DNA from: Anaerococcus octavius
Lineage (GTDB): Bacteria; Bacillota; Clostridia; Tissierellales; Peptoniphilaceae
Assembly: GCF_900445265.1 (NCBI RefSeq)
Contig: NZ_UFTA01000002.1
Location: forward strand, 1,843,941 to 1,907,940
Length of the DNA stretch: 64,000 nt
Reading direction: 5' to 3'
Part shown: one piece after another, positions 35,272 through 44,138 of the stretch
Numbering within the stretch: the stretch's first letter is position 1
How the letters are laid out: each line of letters begins with the position of its first letter
Notes under the pieces: generated by a model
What the model saw: the letters and a program-made list of their open reading frames with translations, nothing else
Told to the model about the DNA's origin: nothing
Databases searched by the model: none
Position numbers and translations under genes: made by a program

Positions 35272-35296
35272 AAATTAAAATGAGATTTTAATTATA

Positions 35297-35325
35297 TTTA
35301 CTAAAAGGTTCAAATTTGATATAAT
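35297..35325 (+). promoter_or_regulatory. Promoter of the carD operon
   Basis: TTTACT and TATAAT with a 17-base spacer, about 25 bases before the carD start. It is the only good promoter match seen ahead of the seven-gene run that ends at gpmA. Confidence 0.65.
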
Positions 35326-35350
35326 AACTATGAGAACCTAGGAGGTATAA

Positions 35351-35830
35351 ATGTTTAAAATCGGCGATAAAATCGTATATCCAAACCATGGGGCGGGTAC
35401 TATTGATTCTATTGAAAAAAAGGAATTTTTGGGTGAAGAAAAAGATTATTATATCCTAAAAATGCCAATTGGTTCTATGGATATTTCTATTCCACTATCA
35501 AATATTGACAAGATGAATATTAGAGATGTCATAAGCAAAGATGAAGGAGATCAAGTACTTACAATACTTGATGAGGATCCTACAGAAATGCCTAGCAATT
35601 GGAATGTGAGATATAGAGAAAATCAAGAAATTATAAAAACAGGAGACATATTCGAAATTGCAAAGATGGTTCGCAATCTTTCAATTTTGGATAAAGAAAA
35701 AGGTTTATCAACCACAGAAAAGAAATTGTTAAACAGAGCAAGAAGAATCATGGCTAGTGAACTAGTTATGGCAGGTTCTCTAGATAAAGAAAAGGCTGAA
35801 CAAATGATAGATGAGTCTATCGGACTATGA
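35351..35830 (+). CDS. carD: CarD/CdnL-family RNA polymerase-binding regulator
   Basis: A 159-residue protein. The N-terminal Tudor-like domain (1-60; MFKIGDKIVYPNHGAGTI) binds the RNA polymerase beta subunit, and the helical C-terminal domain (about 65-159) contacts promoter DNA. CarD proteins stabilise the open promoter complex. CCTAGGAGGTA precedes the ATG. It is followed by yacL and the isoprenoid genes, an order found widely in Clostridia. Confidence 0.92.
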   Translation: MFKIGDKIVYPNHGAGTIDSIEKKEFLGEEKDYYILKMPIGSMDISIPLSNIDKMNIRDVISKDEGDQVLTILDEDPTEMPSNWNVRYRENQEIIKTGDIFEIAKMVRNLSILDKEKGLSTTEKKLLNRARRIMASELVMAGSLDKEKAEQMIDESIGL

Positions 35831-35844
35831 AATAAGGAGTGTAA

Positions 35845-36957
35845 ATGAAAAGAATTTTTCAAATTCTTATCACACTTATTGGTCTAGCACTTGGAATAGT
35901 AATTTTAAATGCAGTAAATGCCGCAACTTTGTTAATAGACAAAAGCGGCATTATATTTATTATTGCAAATATACTAGCTGGATTAATTGGTGGGATAGTG
36001 TTTTATTTGATATCTTCCCTCGTTTCGGATAAGCTTATATCAAATTTTTCAAATATAGAATTAAAAATAAGTGCAATACCGGCAAGTAAACTTATTGTTG
36101 GAACAATTGGAGCGATACTTGGTATTTTAATTGCAACTTTGATCTCAAGACCTTTAACTAGTCTACAATTACCAACTGTAGGCAATTTTATTTTTGTGCT
36201 ATTATCTATTTTATTATATATTGGTTTAGGTTTTTTAGGTTGGAGAGTAGCAACTAAAAATAGCGATGACTTTGTAAACTTGTTTAAATCCAACAACAAA
36301 GATAATAAAGAAAATAAAGACTTAAAGGCTACTTTTAAATTTGATAGGAGTAAAAACCCAGCAAGTCCTAAAATACTTGATACATCAGTGATAATTGATG
36401 GTAGGATAGTAGATATTATACAAACAGATTTTATTGAAGGCGAGTTAATTATATCTGAATTTGTTTTAGAAGAACTCCAACATATAGCAGATAGTCCAGA
36501 TGATTTAAAACGCGAAAGAGGTCGTCGTGGTCTAGATATAGTAAGTGAAATAAAAAAATCAGATAAAATAAACCTAAAAATTACAGATCAAGACTACCCA
36601 AATATTAAGGAAGTAGATAGTAAATTACTCAAGCTTGCTCTAGATTTGGGCGGAAAAGTTTTTACTAACGATTATAATTTAAATAAGGTTGCAGATGTAC
36701 AAGGCATCCCGGTTTTAAATATCAATGACCTTGCCAATGCCCTAAAGCCAGTCGTGATTCCTGGTGAACATATGAGAATTGATGTTATAAAAGAAGGAAA
36801 GGGCAAAAATCAGGGTGTAGGTTATCTTGACGATGGTACAATGGTAGTAGTAGAAGATGGAGATAAATATATCGATCAAACTATAAATGCTATTGTAACT
36901 AGCGTCTTGCAAACTTCTGCAGGACGTATGATATTTGTAAGAAGTGAAGAGGAATAA
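35845..36957 (+). CDS. yacL: YacL-type PIN/TRAM domain membrane protein
   Basis: A 370-residue protein. Four N-terminal membrane helices (about 5-27, 36-58, 83-102 and 113-134) are followed by a PIN nuclease-fold domain (about 175-290, starting PKILDTSVIIDGR with acidic D179) and a C-terminal TRAM domain (about 305-365). The function of YacL is unsettled; PIN domains usually cut RNA. AAGGAGTG precedes the ATG. The ispD start codon follows its stop with no gap. Confidence 0.9.
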   Translation: MKRIFQILITLIGLALGIVILNAVNAATLLIDKSGIIFIIANILAGLIGGIVFYLISSLVSDKLISNFSNIELKISAIPASKLIVGTIGAILGILIATLISRPLTSLQLPTVGNFIFVLLSILLYIGLGFLGWRVATKNSDDFVNLFKSNNKDNKENKDLKATFKFDRSKNPASPKILDTSVIIDGRIVDIIQTDFIEGELIISEFVLEELQHIADSPDDLKRERGRRGLDIVSEIKKSDKINLKITDQDYPNIKEVDSKLLKLALDLGGKVFTNDYNLNKVADVQGIPVLNINDLANALKPVVIPGEHMRIDVIKEGKGKNQGVGYLDDGTMVVVEDGDKYIDQTINAIVTSVLQTSAGRMIFVRSEEE

Positions 36958-37680
36958 ATGCTTGATGGCAAATTTTTATCAGCTATAATTACCTCTGCAG
37001 GATCGGGCAGACGTATGAATAGCAATATAAATAAACCGTTTTTAAATATCGATAATAAAAAAATAATCGAGCGTACACTAGATACAGTAACTAGTATAGA
37101 AGAATTTGATGAAATCATTCTAGTGATTAGAAGAGATGATGAGGACATAATCAAAGCTATTTTAGAAAATCCTAAATTTTCTAAAAAAGTTACTTATGTT
37201 TTCGGTAGTAGTACTCGAGAATTATCGACATTTGAAGGTCTAAAAGCCTTAAATAAAGATTGTGAATTGGTCTTAACCCATGATGGGGTAAGACCTTTTG
37301 CAAGTAAAAAACTTTTTTATAAAACTCTAGAGGAGTTAAAAAAATATAAGGCAGTTATTGCTGCAACAAAAACCAAAGATACAGTAAAAATATTAAATGA
37401 AAATATGACTGTGGATTTTACACCAAATCGTGCTTTTGTTTATAATGTCCAGACTCCCCAGGCTTTTGATAAAGAAACAATTTTTTCTATGTACGAAAAA
37501 TATGTAAAAAGTGAGTTTAAAATAACTGATGATAGTCAATTATTTGAATTTTTCAATAGGACTACTCCAGTAAAAGTTGTTGAAGGAGAATATTCTAATA
37601 TAAAAATAACTACAAATGAGGATATTCTTTTCGCAAGAGCTTATATAAAAAGTCAAAGAGAAAATGAGGCGAAAAAATGA
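36958..37680 (+). CDS. ispD: 2-C-methyl-D-erythritol 4-phosphate cytidylyltransferase
   Basis: A 240-residue enzyme, third step of the MEP isoprenoid pathway, transferring CMP to methylerythritol phosphate. AIITSAGSGRRM is the nucleotide-binding N-terminus, HDGVRPF the metal region, and YNVQTPQAF the substrate motif. It starts directly after the yacL stop and overlaps ispF by 4 bp. Confidence 0.95.
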   Translation: MLDGKFLSAIITSAGSGRRMNSNINKPFLNIDNKKIIERTLDTVTSIEEFDEIILVIRRDDEDIIKAILENPKFSKKVTYVFGSSTRELSTFEGLKALNKDCELVLTHDGVRPFASKKLFYKTLEELKKYKAVIAATKTKDTVKILNENMTVDFTPNRAFVYNVQTPQAFDKETIFSMYEKYVKSEFKITDDSQLFEFFNRTTPVKVVEGEYSNIKITTNEDILFARAYIKSQRENEAKK

Positions 37681-38150
37681 AAATAGGTATAGGCTATGAT
37701 GTCCATAGGCTAGTAAAAGGTAGAGATTTAATCCTGGGTGGAATTAAGTTTGATTATGAAAAAGGACTTTTAGGGCATTCTGATGCAGATGTTTTAATCC
37801 ATGCTATAATGGATGCGATTTTGGGAGCCTTAGCCTTAGATGACATTGGGAAATTATTTCCTGATACAGATCCAAAATATAAAGACATTTCTTCATTAAA
37901 ATTACTTGATCACGTGGTAAATATTATGGAAGAAAAAGGCTATAGAATAGGAAATCTTGATACAGTAACTATTTGTGAGATGCCAAAAATAAGTCCTAGG
38001 AGAGATGAAATTAAAAGCTTATTGGCAGAGCATTTAAAAACTGATCCAACAAATGTTTCTATCAAGGCTTCTACTAGTGAAGGACTTGCTTTTACAGGAG
38101 AGGGTCTAGGTATAGAAGCTCGTGCTGTTGTAATATTAGAGGAGAAATAA
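37677..38150 (+). CDS. ispF: 2-C-methyl-D-erythritol 2,4-cyclodiphosphate synthase
   Basis: A 157-residue trimeric zinc enzyme that follows ispD in the MEP pathway (the IspE step lies between them). GIGYDVHRL (D8, H10) and [11 protein letters not shown] contain the metal ligands, and [17 protein letters not shown] is the C-terminal signature. It overlaps ispD by 4 bases and metK by 1. Confidence 0.96.
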   Translation: MKIGIGYDVHRLVKGRDLILGGIKFDYEKGLLGHSDADVLIHAIMDAILGALALDDIGKLFPDTDPKYKDISSLKLLDHVVNIMEEKGYRIGNLDTVTICEMPKISPRRDEIKSLLAEHLKTDPTNVSIKASTSEGLAFTGEGLGIEARAVVILEEK

Positions 38151-39319
38151 TGAAAAAATTTATAACAAGCGAATCGGTAACGGAAGGACATCCAGATAAA
38201 GTCTGCGATAGGATTTCTGATGCGATTTTAGATGAATGTTTAAAACAAGATAAAAATAGTAGAGTAGCTTGTGAAACTGTAACATCAACTGGTCTAGTCC
38301 TAGTAGTGGGAGAGATATCTACTACAGCTTATGCACCAGTAGAGCAAATTGCTCGTCAAACTATAAAAGAAATTGGCTATGATGACCCAAATCTTGGCTT
38401 TGATTATTCAAATGTAGCTGTTTTAACATCACTTATAGAACAATCACCAGACATTGCTCAAGGAGTAAATAGCTCCCAAGAATATAAATCAACCAACGAT
38501 AAATACGATCAAATCGGAGCAGGGGATCAGGGGATAGTTTTTGGCTATGCTGATAATGAAACAGAAGAATATTTACCAGTTTCCATTAATTATGCACACA
38601 AACTCGCGTATAGGCTTACAGAAGTTCGTAAAAACAAAGTTCTAGACTATCTTAGACCAGATGGCAAAACTCAAGTAACTGTAGAATATGACGATGACAA
38701 ATTAGTGCGTATTGATAATATAGTAATATCAACCCAACACACTGAAGATGTTTCTCTAGATAAAATTAGGGAAGACATTATAAATGAAGTCATAAAAAAA
38801 GTAATAGATCCAGCTTTAATCGATGAGGAAACTAAAATCTATGTAAATCCTACGGGAAAATTTGTAGTAGGAGGACCAAAAGGAGATAGTGGTCTAACTG
38901 GTAGAAAAATAATTGTAGATACCTATGGTGGATATTCAAAATCAGGTGGTGGAGCATTTTCTGGAAAAGACCCTACAAAAGTGGATAGATCAGCAGCATA
39001 TATGGCAAGATATGCTGCAAAAAATATGGTTGCAGCAGGCCTTTGTGATAAACTTGAAATAGGTATTTCCTATGCAATAGGTGTTGCCCACCCACTTTCA
39101 ATATATGTCGATAGTTTTGGAACAGGCAAGTATGAGGATGAAAGATTACTTGAAATTGTTAAAGAAAACTTTGACTTTAGACCACAAGCTATTATAGATA
39201 ATTTGGATTTATTAAGACCGATTTATAAAAATACCGCAAGCTATGGACATTTTGGAAGAAATAATCCGGAATTTACTTGGGAAGCCCTTGATAAGCTTGA
39301 TAAGCTTAAAAAATATTAG
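38150..39319 (+). CDS. metK: S-adenosylmethionine synthetase
   Basis: A 389-residue enzyme making SAM from methionine and [18 protein letters not shown] at the N-terminus, [12 protein letters not shown] in the centre, and [19 protein letters not shown] near the C-terminus are all intact. It is cotranscribed with isoprenoid genes here and overlaps ispF by 1 base (TAATG). No SAM riboswitch is present upstream, so control is that of the operon. Confidence 0.97.
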   Translation: MKKFITSESVTEGHPDKVCDRISDAILDECLKQDKNSRVACETVTSTGLVLVVGEISTTAYAPVEQIARQTIKEIGYDDPNLGFDYSNVAVLTSLIEQSPDIAQGVNSSQEYKSTNDKYDQIGAGDQGIVFGYADNETEEYLPVSINYAHKLAYRLTEVRKNKVLDYLRPDGKTQVTVEYDDDKLVRIDNIVISTQHTEDVSLDKIREDIINEVIKKVIDPALIDEETKIYVNPTGKFVVGGPKGDSGLTGRKIIVDTYGGYSKSGGGAFSGKDPTKVDRSAAYMARYAAKNMVAAGLCDKLEIGISYAIGVAHPLSIYVDSFGTGKYEDERLLEIVKENFDFRPQAIIDNLDLLRPIYKNTASYGHFGRNNPEFTWEALDKLDKLKKY

Positions 39320-39327
39320 GAGAAAAA

Positions 39328-40377
39328 ATGGCAAGAGTTAGAAGAAGTGTAGCTATAGACCTTGGTACAGCCAAAGTTTTAGTTTTTGTAAATAACAAAG
39401 GAGTTGTCCTAAGCGAACCATCAGTAATTGCCGTTGATGTCTTAAAAGATGAAATACTTGCTGTTGGAGATGAGGCAAAAAAACTAGTTGGTAGAACTCC
39501 AGGAAATGTAAAAGCTATTATGCCTTTAAAAGATGGAGTCATTGCTGATTTTCCCTCAACTGAGCGTATGCTAAAATATTTTTTAGATAAGTCAGTAAAC
39601 AAGGCCCTTTTAAAACCAGATTTATTAATTTGCGTGCCAAGTAGGGCGACACAAGTAGAAAAAAGGGCAGTTTTACAAGCAAGTGAAAATGCTGGAGCCC
39701 ACAGGACATATCTAATAGAAGAACCACTAGCAGCTGCCATTGGGGCAGGAATAGATATAACAGATGCTGGTGGAGAACTTATAATTGATATTGGTGGAGG
39801 AACTACCGACATAGCTGTAATCTCTATGGGACAAATTATAGCAAGTCAATCTGTACCAGTTGCTGGTCTTACTTTTGATACAGCAATTAAAGACTATATT
39901 AGAAAAAGATATGGTTTACTTTTAGGAGATAACAAGGCGGAAGAGATTAAAATTGCAGCAGGAAATGCTGAAGTAAACGAATCTATAGAAGTAACAGGAC
40001 GTGAAATATCAACAGGAATGCCACAAAAAGTTTACGTTCCAATTGGAGAAATAGAACTTGCAATAAAACCATATGTTGATTTGATTGTAGATGGGGTAAA
40101 AAAAGTATTAGAGGTAACACCTCCAGAGCTAGCTGCAGATATTTATGATAAACAAATGATACTAACAGGTGGTGGTGCCTATACAATAGGTCTACGCCAA
40201 AGACTATCTGAAAAATTTCAAATAGATGTAAATATAGCAGATAATGCAGATCAATGTGTAATAATAGGTACTGGACGTGCTTTAACTTGGCTTGATGAAA
40301 TAGATCAAAGTACAGAAGAATCTGTAAAAGCAAAGCAAAAAGAGTTAGAAAGTAATGAAAAACTAAGGAGAAGATAA
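39328..40377 (+). CDS. mreB: MreB/Mbl-family actin-like protein
   Basis: A 349-residue actin-like ATPase. [13 protein letters not shown] (phosphate 1), [14 protein letters not shown] (phosphate 2) and [15 protein letters not shown] (adenosine loop) are intact. MreB filaments organise lateral wall synthesis in rods. The gene stands alone, without mreC/mreD, between metK and gpmA, so it may be an Mbl-like paralogue. AGGAGAAAAA precedes the ATG, and its stop overlaps gpmA by 1 base. Confidence 0.9.
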   Translation: MARVRRSVAIDLGTAKVLVFVNNKGVVLSEPSVIAVDVLKDEILAVGDEAKKLVGRTPGNVKAIMPLKDGVIADFPSTERMLKYFLDKSVNKALLKPDLLICVPSRATQVEKRAVLQASENAGAHRTYLIEEPLAAAIGAGIDITDAGGELIIDIGGGTTDIAVISMGQIIASQSVPVAGLTFDTAIKDYIRKRYGLLLGDNKAEEIKIAAGNAEVNESIEVTGREISTGMPQKVYVPIGEIELAIKPYVDLIVDGVKKVLEVTPPELAADIYDKQMILTGGGAYTIGLRQRLSEKFQIDVNIADNADQCVIIGTGRALTWLDEIDQSTEESVKAKQKELESNEKLRRR

Positions 40378-41066
40378 TGACAAAAACTTTAGTAATGGTT
40401 AGACATGGACAAAGTGAATGGAATCTAGCAAATAAATTTACTGGATGGGTAGATGTAGATTTATCAGAAAAAGGTGAAAAAGAAGCGATAGAAGCTGGTA
40501 AGAAAATAAAAGAAGCAGGCATAGTTTTTGACCATGCTCATACATCTATTTTAAAAAGAGCAATCAAAACTTGTAACTATGTCCTAGAATATTCTGAACA
40601 ATTATTTGTACCAGTAGAAAAAACATGGAGACTAAACGAGCGTCACTACGGTGCTTTACAAGGTCTAAATAAAGCAGAAACAGCAGAAAAATATGGTGAT
40701 GAACAAGTTCATATATGGAGAAGATCTTATGATACACTTCCTCCAACACTTTCAGAAGAAGCTCAAGAAGAACAATTAAATATGAGACAGTTTAAAAATC
40801 TTCCAAAAGATGTAATCCCAACAGCAGAAAACTTAAAAATTACCTTAGAGAGAGCTTTACCATATTTCTTTGATAATATCGCACCACAATTATTAAAAGA
40901 TGAAACAGTACTTGTAGCAGCTCACGGTAACAGTCTAAGAGCTCTTGCAAAACACATCGAAGGTATATCTGATGAAGATATAATGGACTTAGAAATCCCA
41001 ACAGGACAGCCTCTAGTATATGAACTAGATGATGATTTAAAAATGGTTAAAAAATACTATTTGTAA
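40377..41066 (+). CDS. gpmA: 2,3-bisphosphoglycerate-dependent phosphoglycerate mutase
   Basis: A 229-residue glycolytic enzyme interconverting 3- and 2-phosphoglycerate. [17 protein letters not shown] holds the phosphorylated H10; RRSYDTLPP and AHGNSLRAL complete the active site. Length and motifs match the dimeric/tetrameric GpmA class rather than the shorter histidine phosphatases. It is the last gene of the carD run and is followed by a strong terminator. Confidence 0.96.
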   Translation: MTKTLVMVRHGQSEWNLANKFTGWVDVDLSEKGEKEAIEAGKKIKEAGIVFDHAHTSILKRAIKTCNYVLEYSEQLFVPVEKTWRLNERHYGALQGLNKAETAEKYGDEQVHIWRRSYDTLPPTLSEEAQEEQLNMRQFKNLPKDVIPTAENLKITLERALPYFFDNIAPQLLKDETVLVAAHGNSLRALAKHIEGISDEDIMDLEIPTGQPLVYELDDDLKMVKKYYL

Positions 41067-41078
41067 AAAATATTTGCT

Positions 41079-41105
41079 GAGCTTGCTAGCTGCAAGCTCT
41101 TTTTT
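41079..41105 (+). terminator. Terminator after gpmA
   Basis: GAGCTTGC, loop TAGCT, GCAAGCTC, then T6: a perfect 8-bp GC-containing stem closing the carD-gpmA transcript. Confidence 0.9.
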
Positions 41106-41169
41106 CTTGACAAATTTCAGTTAAATTTGTAATTTATATACCGATATAGAAAATTTATATAAAAATATA

Positions 41170-41198
41170 TTTACATTTTTTTTGTAAAGAGCTATAAT
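41170..41198 (+). promoter_or_regulatory. Promoter of the orphan response regulator gene
   Basis: TTTACA and TATAAT with a 17-base spacer. The -35 is the left arm of a small inverted repeat, TTTAC...GTAAA, that spans much of the spacer, so a regulator could bind here. Confidence 0.65.
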
Positions 41199-41220
41199 TA
41201 AGAAAAGAAAAGGAGGGGCA

Positions 41221-41883
41221 ATGAAAATAGCATCAGTTGAATACGAAAATGGTGTCTCATCTCTCTTGAACTCCCAATTTGATAAAAACGAAGTAGTTAT
41301 ACATAAATTTGAGCAAATGGAAGATCTTATAGGACTAGATCTTAGCGAGTATGATCTGATTTTGGTAGATATGACCTATAATAAATGTCTGCAGGTAATA
41401 CAATACATAAAACAAACAACAACTACACCAGTTATTTATCTAACAGAGAGAAATGCGGATAACCCATATGAGCAGGAACTGGATGATAAGGACTTTGTAA
41501 TTCATTCTAACACTCGCGAAGAGTTTATAAACTCTGTTTTTGAAAAAGTAGAAGAAATTAATGATACCAATATTGTACGTCTAGGCTTTTGTACTATGGA
41601 AGAAGATAATGGTATTTTTAGGATAGGAAACGATATTTTAGATCTTACTAAATTTGAAATAAGCATATGCTCAGTTTTAATTTCAAATATGGGTAAGGTA
41701 CTAAGTAAAGATGACATAGTAGAAGCTATGAATAAAAAAGGCTTAAAAACTACAGAAAGATCAGTCAGAGAGCATATTAGAAAAATAAGATTAGAATTTA
41801 AAAAAGCTGATCTAAACCCTATAGAAACTATTAATAGAAAGGGTTATAAGTGGGTTTTAGATAGTTGTAAGCCAAAAGAGTAG
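41221..41883 (+). CDS. Orphan OmpR-type response regulator with degenerate receiver domain
   Basis: A 220-residue protein. The C-terminal winged helix (about 125-218; LSKDDIVEAMNKKG, RSVREHIRKIR, GYKWVL) is a standard OmpR/PhoB DNA-binding domain. The N-terminal half (1-110) has the receiver fold with D50 at the phospho-acceptor position, but the usual acidic pair near the start is missing (IASVEYE) and the conserved lysine is replaced (DFVIHS). No histidine kinase gene is adjacent. It may work without phosphorylation, through dimerisation or small-molecule binding. AAGGAGGGGC precedes the ATG. Confidence 0.82.
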   Translation: MKIASVEYENGVSSLLNSQFDKNEVVIHKFEQMEDLIGLDLSEYDLILVDMTYNKCLQVIQYIKQTTTTPVIYLTERNADNPYEQELDDKDFVIHSNTREEFINSVFEKVEEINDTNIVRLGFCTMEEDNGIFRIGNDILDLTKFEISICSVLISNMGKVLSKDDIVEAMNKKGLKTTERSVREHIRKIRLEFKKADLNPIETINRKGYKWVLDSCKPKE

Positions 41884-41910
41884 TATTTGTGAAATTGTTT
41901 TCAATATTAG

Positions 41911-41939
41911 TTGATAATGGATTTTTATTGTGATATAAT
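41911..41939 (+). promoter_or_regulatory. Promoter of the ribU leader
   Basis: TTGATA and TATAAT with an exact 17-base spacer. The predicted start near 41946 lies about 185 bases upstream of the FMN aptamer, so the leader is unusually long. Confidence 0.7.
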
Positions 41940-41996
41940 CTTATCAAGAAGTAAATAATATATTACGTCTATCCGAAGTTTTAGGGAACAAATTTT

Positions 41997-42126
41997 GTCC
42001 TCGACGCCTTTGGCGTCTGCGGTAATTCCGTGCCTATTGGGCACGGGTCCTCTATACGCCGGACAGGATTCCTCGGGCGTGCCGCCCTGCGGCCATTCCA
42101 TGGAGGGTCCTCCCTTAGCCGGACGG
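41997..42126. repeat. GC-rich hairpin repeat island in the ribU leader
   Basis: About 130 bases of clearly GC-rich DNA inside A/T-rich flanks. GTCCTC occurs at 41997, 42047 and 42107. GCCGGAC occurs at 42058 and 42118, exactly 60 bases apart, and ATTCC at 42025, 42068 and 42095. Perfect hairpins fill the spaces: GACGCC-TTT-GGCGTC (42003-42017), CCGTGCC-TATTG-GGCACGG (42028-42046) and GGGCG-TGC-CGCCC (42075-42087). The composition and the approximately 60-base period suggest an inserted palindromic repeat element. No real gene is encoded. Confidence 0.75.
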
Positions 42127-42131
42127 GCTTG

Positions 42132-42241
42132 TTTTTCGGGGTAAGGTGAAATTCCTAAACCGGCAGTCATAGTCTGCGAGCCATTTTTTGGCTGATTTGG
42201 TGAGATTCCAAAACCGACAGTTATAGTCTGGATGGGAGAAA
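42132..42241 (+). promoter_or_regulatory. FMN riboswitch (RFN element)
   Basis: All conserved RFN blocks are visible: AAGGTGAAATTCC, ACCGGCAGT, TTTGGTGAGATTCC, CCGACAGTTATAGTC and GGATGGGAGAA. The closing stem pairs TTTTTC (42132-42137) with GAGAAA (42236-42241). It controls the downstream riboflavin transporter. Confidence 0.96.
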
Positions 42242-42330
42242 TTAAAAAAATAAAATCCTTGATGCTTTGGCATCACTGGTATTTGGCTTTTAAAAGCTAA
42301 TCCTCCCCTAGCCTTAGTAGCTAGATGTTT

Positions 42331-42353
42331 TGCCCCAATGTAGGGCATTTTTT
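42331..42353 (+). terminator. Expression-platform terminator of the FMN riboswitch
   Basis: TGCCC and GGGCA (42331-42335, 42343-42347) form a stem followed by T6, 25 bases before the ribU start. A later GCCC (42357-42360) could offer alternative pairing. CCTCC at 42302-42306 is complementary to the ribU ribosome site AGGAGG (42366-42371), so both transcriptional and translational control are possible. Confidence 0.75.
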
Positions 42354-42378
42354 ATTGCCCAAATTAGGAGGTAATTAT

Positions 42379-42975
42379 ATGAATCGTAGTAGAAGCAAAT
42401 CTTTTAGTTTAGACAGATTGGTAAAAGTTGGGATACTTGCTAGTATTTCTTATTTACTGATGTTTGTGCAAATGCCTATTCCAATAGCTCCACCTTTTAT
42501 GAAAGTGGACTTAGCTGATGTGCCAGCTTTAATTGGTGGTTTTGCCATGGGACCTTGGTATGGAGTTTTAATTCAGCTTATTAAAAACGTATTGAACTTA
42601 TCAAAAACTATGACAGGCGGAGTTGGAGAATTATCAAATTTTGTAGTTGGTTCTACCTTTGTTTTGGTATCTTCTCTAATTTATCAAAATAAAAAAACTC
42701 GTAAAAACTCTATTTTAGCCCTTGTTTTAGGAATCTTTGCAATGAGTGCTATAGCTACTTTATCCAATGCTTTTGTAGTTTTTCCAATTTATGGAAAAGT
42801 AATGAATATGGATCTTCAAGCCTTTGCTGAGATGATTCCAGGTAATGGATTAGTTTCAAATTATTTTACACTAATGCTTTTTTCAATAGCTCCATTTAAC
42901 CTTATAAAAGGTGCTATAGAGGCTATAATAACTCAGCTAATTTATAAGCGTATATCACCTATATTAAAATTTTAA
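42379..42975 (+). CDS. ribU: Riboflavin ECF transporter S component RibU
   Basis: A 198-residue membrane protein with about six helices. LVKVGILASISYLLMF, PFMKVDLADVPALIGGFAMGP and the KNVLNLSKTMTGGVGELSNF loop are RibU signatures. The frame is open 54 bases further upstream, but AGGAGG at 42366-42371 sets the start at the ATG at 42379. It binds riboflavin outside and is energised by the shared EcfAAT module. The FMN riboswitch upstream supports the substrate. Confidence 0.95.
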   Translation: MNRSRSKSFSLDRLVKVGILASISYLLMFVQMPIPIAPPFMKVDLADVPALIGGFAMGPWYGVLIQLIKNVLNLSKTMTGGVGELSNFVVGSTFVLVSSLIYQNKKTRKNSILALVLGIFAMSAIATLSNAFVVFPIYGKVMNMDLQAFAEMIPGNGLVSNYFTLMLFSIAPFNLIKGAIEAIITQLIYKRISPILKF

Positions 42976-42985
42976 ATATAGCTTG

Positions 42986-43011
42986 TCCCTAGAAATTCTA
43001 GGGATTTTTTT
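42986..43011 (+). terminator. Terminator after ribU
   Basis: TCCCTAG, loop AAATT, CTAGGGA, then T7: a perfect stem. Confidence 0.9.
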
Positions 43012-43347
43012 GTTATAATTCTTTATAAGATAAGAAAATAATAGTAACAATGAGTAATGTAAAGGTAAAGGATTCAAGCTTATCCTTATACGGTATCAAT
43101 ATTCTCTACAATATAAATTTTAATGACCATATTGTAAAATTACTGATTTAATAGACAATAGTGTATAGGGAAAGATTAGTTAGATAAAATGTTTAACTGG
43201 CTTCTAGAGAAGTTATTATGATAGTATAAAAAATAAAGTCATATCTTGATAGATGAAGATTATATATAGTTATTCTAGTCGTATATTTGACTAGAACTTT
43301 AATTTGTAAGTCTTATTAACTTTTATTATTATAGCTTGGAGGATTTA
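43012..43347 (+). other. A/T-rich gap with a possible gene remnant and an inverted repeat
   Basis: No convincing gene is present. A 33-codon frame at 43050-43151 reads VKVKDSSLSLYGINILYNI, which looks like the start of an ABC ATPase but stops early and lacks a ribosome site; it may be a relic or chance. TTCTAGTC (43273-43280) and GACTAGAA (43289-43296) form a perfect 8-bp inverted repeat, about 50 bases before the next small gene, possibly an operator or terminator. Confidence 0.35.
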
Positions 43348-43503
43348 ATGATTAATGATTTGAGGATACTTTCTATATTAATTTTAGCTTTTATTACACC
43401 ATACTTACTTATAAAATCTATATTGGAGAAAGAAAAAAAGTATATAATTTTAACATGCTTATGTAATATGACTCTCTTCAATTTAATTCTAGATTTTTTA
43501 TAA
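43348..43503 (+). CDS. Small two-helix membrane protein, unknown
   Basis: A 51-residue frame preceded by TTGGAGG six bases before the ATG, a strong ribosome site. It encodes two hydrophobic segments (about 5-24 and 33-50) separated by the charged stretch LEKEKK, so it is probably a membrane microprotein with both ends on the same side. I recognise no family. It stands alone between ribU and the t6A operon; the 190 bases after it hold only the promoter region of tsaE. A peptide toxin, a membrane regulator or a chance frame remain possible. Confidence 0.45.
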   Translation: MINDLRILSILILAFITPYLLIKSILEKEKKYIILTCLCNMTLFNLILDFL

Positions 43504-43691
43504 ATACCACTTTGTAGAGTATATTTACTGATTAAGTAAGATATTAAGACAATTGGTTAAAGCATAAGATAATTTCTAATTTTATTACTATTTTAAAAAT
43601 ATTGTATGAACTAGTACATAAAGTAGTTAGCTGTATTAGTTCATTTTTTTTTATTACAAAAATAGTATAATACTTAAGATAAAGAGGAATT

Positions 43692-44138
43692 ATGATTATT
43701 AATGAATTAAATGAAATGAGGGATTTTGCATATAAATTTGCATCCCTTTTAAAAGAAAATGATGTTATAAATTTAATAGGAGATATGGGTGCTGGTAAAA
43801 CCACCCTTACAAAATTTATTTGTGAGTACTTTGGCATAAATGATAGTTCATCTCCAACTTTTGCTATTGTAAATATCTATGATGGAGATAATACTATTTA
43901 CCATCTTGATTTATATAGGCTGGAAGATCCAGATGAACTTTTGGAACTTGATTATGAAAGTTATTTTTATCCAGAAGATGCTATTACTTTTATAGAATGG
44001 GCAGAAAATGGAGGATGCTTTTTGCCAGATGATATGATAAATGTTAAAATATCAAAGCTAGGTACAAATACTCGTGAAATAAAAATCCTAGATGATACAA
44101 AAAGGGGGCGAGAGATAGATGAATATTTTAGCAATTGA
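43692..44138 (+). CDS. tsaE: tRNA t6A biosynthesis ATPase TsaE
   Basis: A 148-residue P-loop protein with Walker A GDMGAGKTT (about 34-42), SPTFAIVNIY and the HLDLYRL motif that are typical of TsaE (YjeE). It drives the TsaB-TsaD complex that places threonylcarbamoyl on A37 of ANN-decoding tRNAs. TATAAT at 43666-43671 and AAGAGGAATT precede the ATG. It overlaps tsaB by 20 bp. Confidence 0.93.
   Translation: MIINELNEMRDFAYKFASLLKENDVINLIGDMGAGKTTLTKFICEYFGINDSSSPTFAIVNIYDGDNTIYHLDLYRLEDPDELLELDYESYFYPEDAITFIEWAENGGCFLPDDMINVKISKLGTNTREIKILDDTKRGREIDEYFSN

Noticed and set aside
35273-35293. AATTAAAAT-GAG-ATTTTAATT stem after the diacylglycerol kinase gene as a terminator
   Set aside because: The stem is entirely A/T and has no T run, so it is too weak to list as a terminator by itself.
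39983-40522. 179-codon open frame on the minus strand, plus several others of 60-170 codons opposite metK, mreB and PTS genes
   Set aside because: They lie fully opposite well-supported genes, have Leu/Ser/Phe-rich shadow compositions and no ribosome sites or family motifs.
41997-42126. CRISPR-like spaced repeats
   Set aside because: Repeat units are degenerate, internally palindromic and unevenly spaced (50 and 60 bases), and no cas genes are near.
41925-42170. 81-codon minus-strand frame across the GC-rich island
   Set aside because: It reads through hairpin repeats and part of the FMN aptamer; its odd Pro/Gly composition follows from the repeat, not from coding selection.
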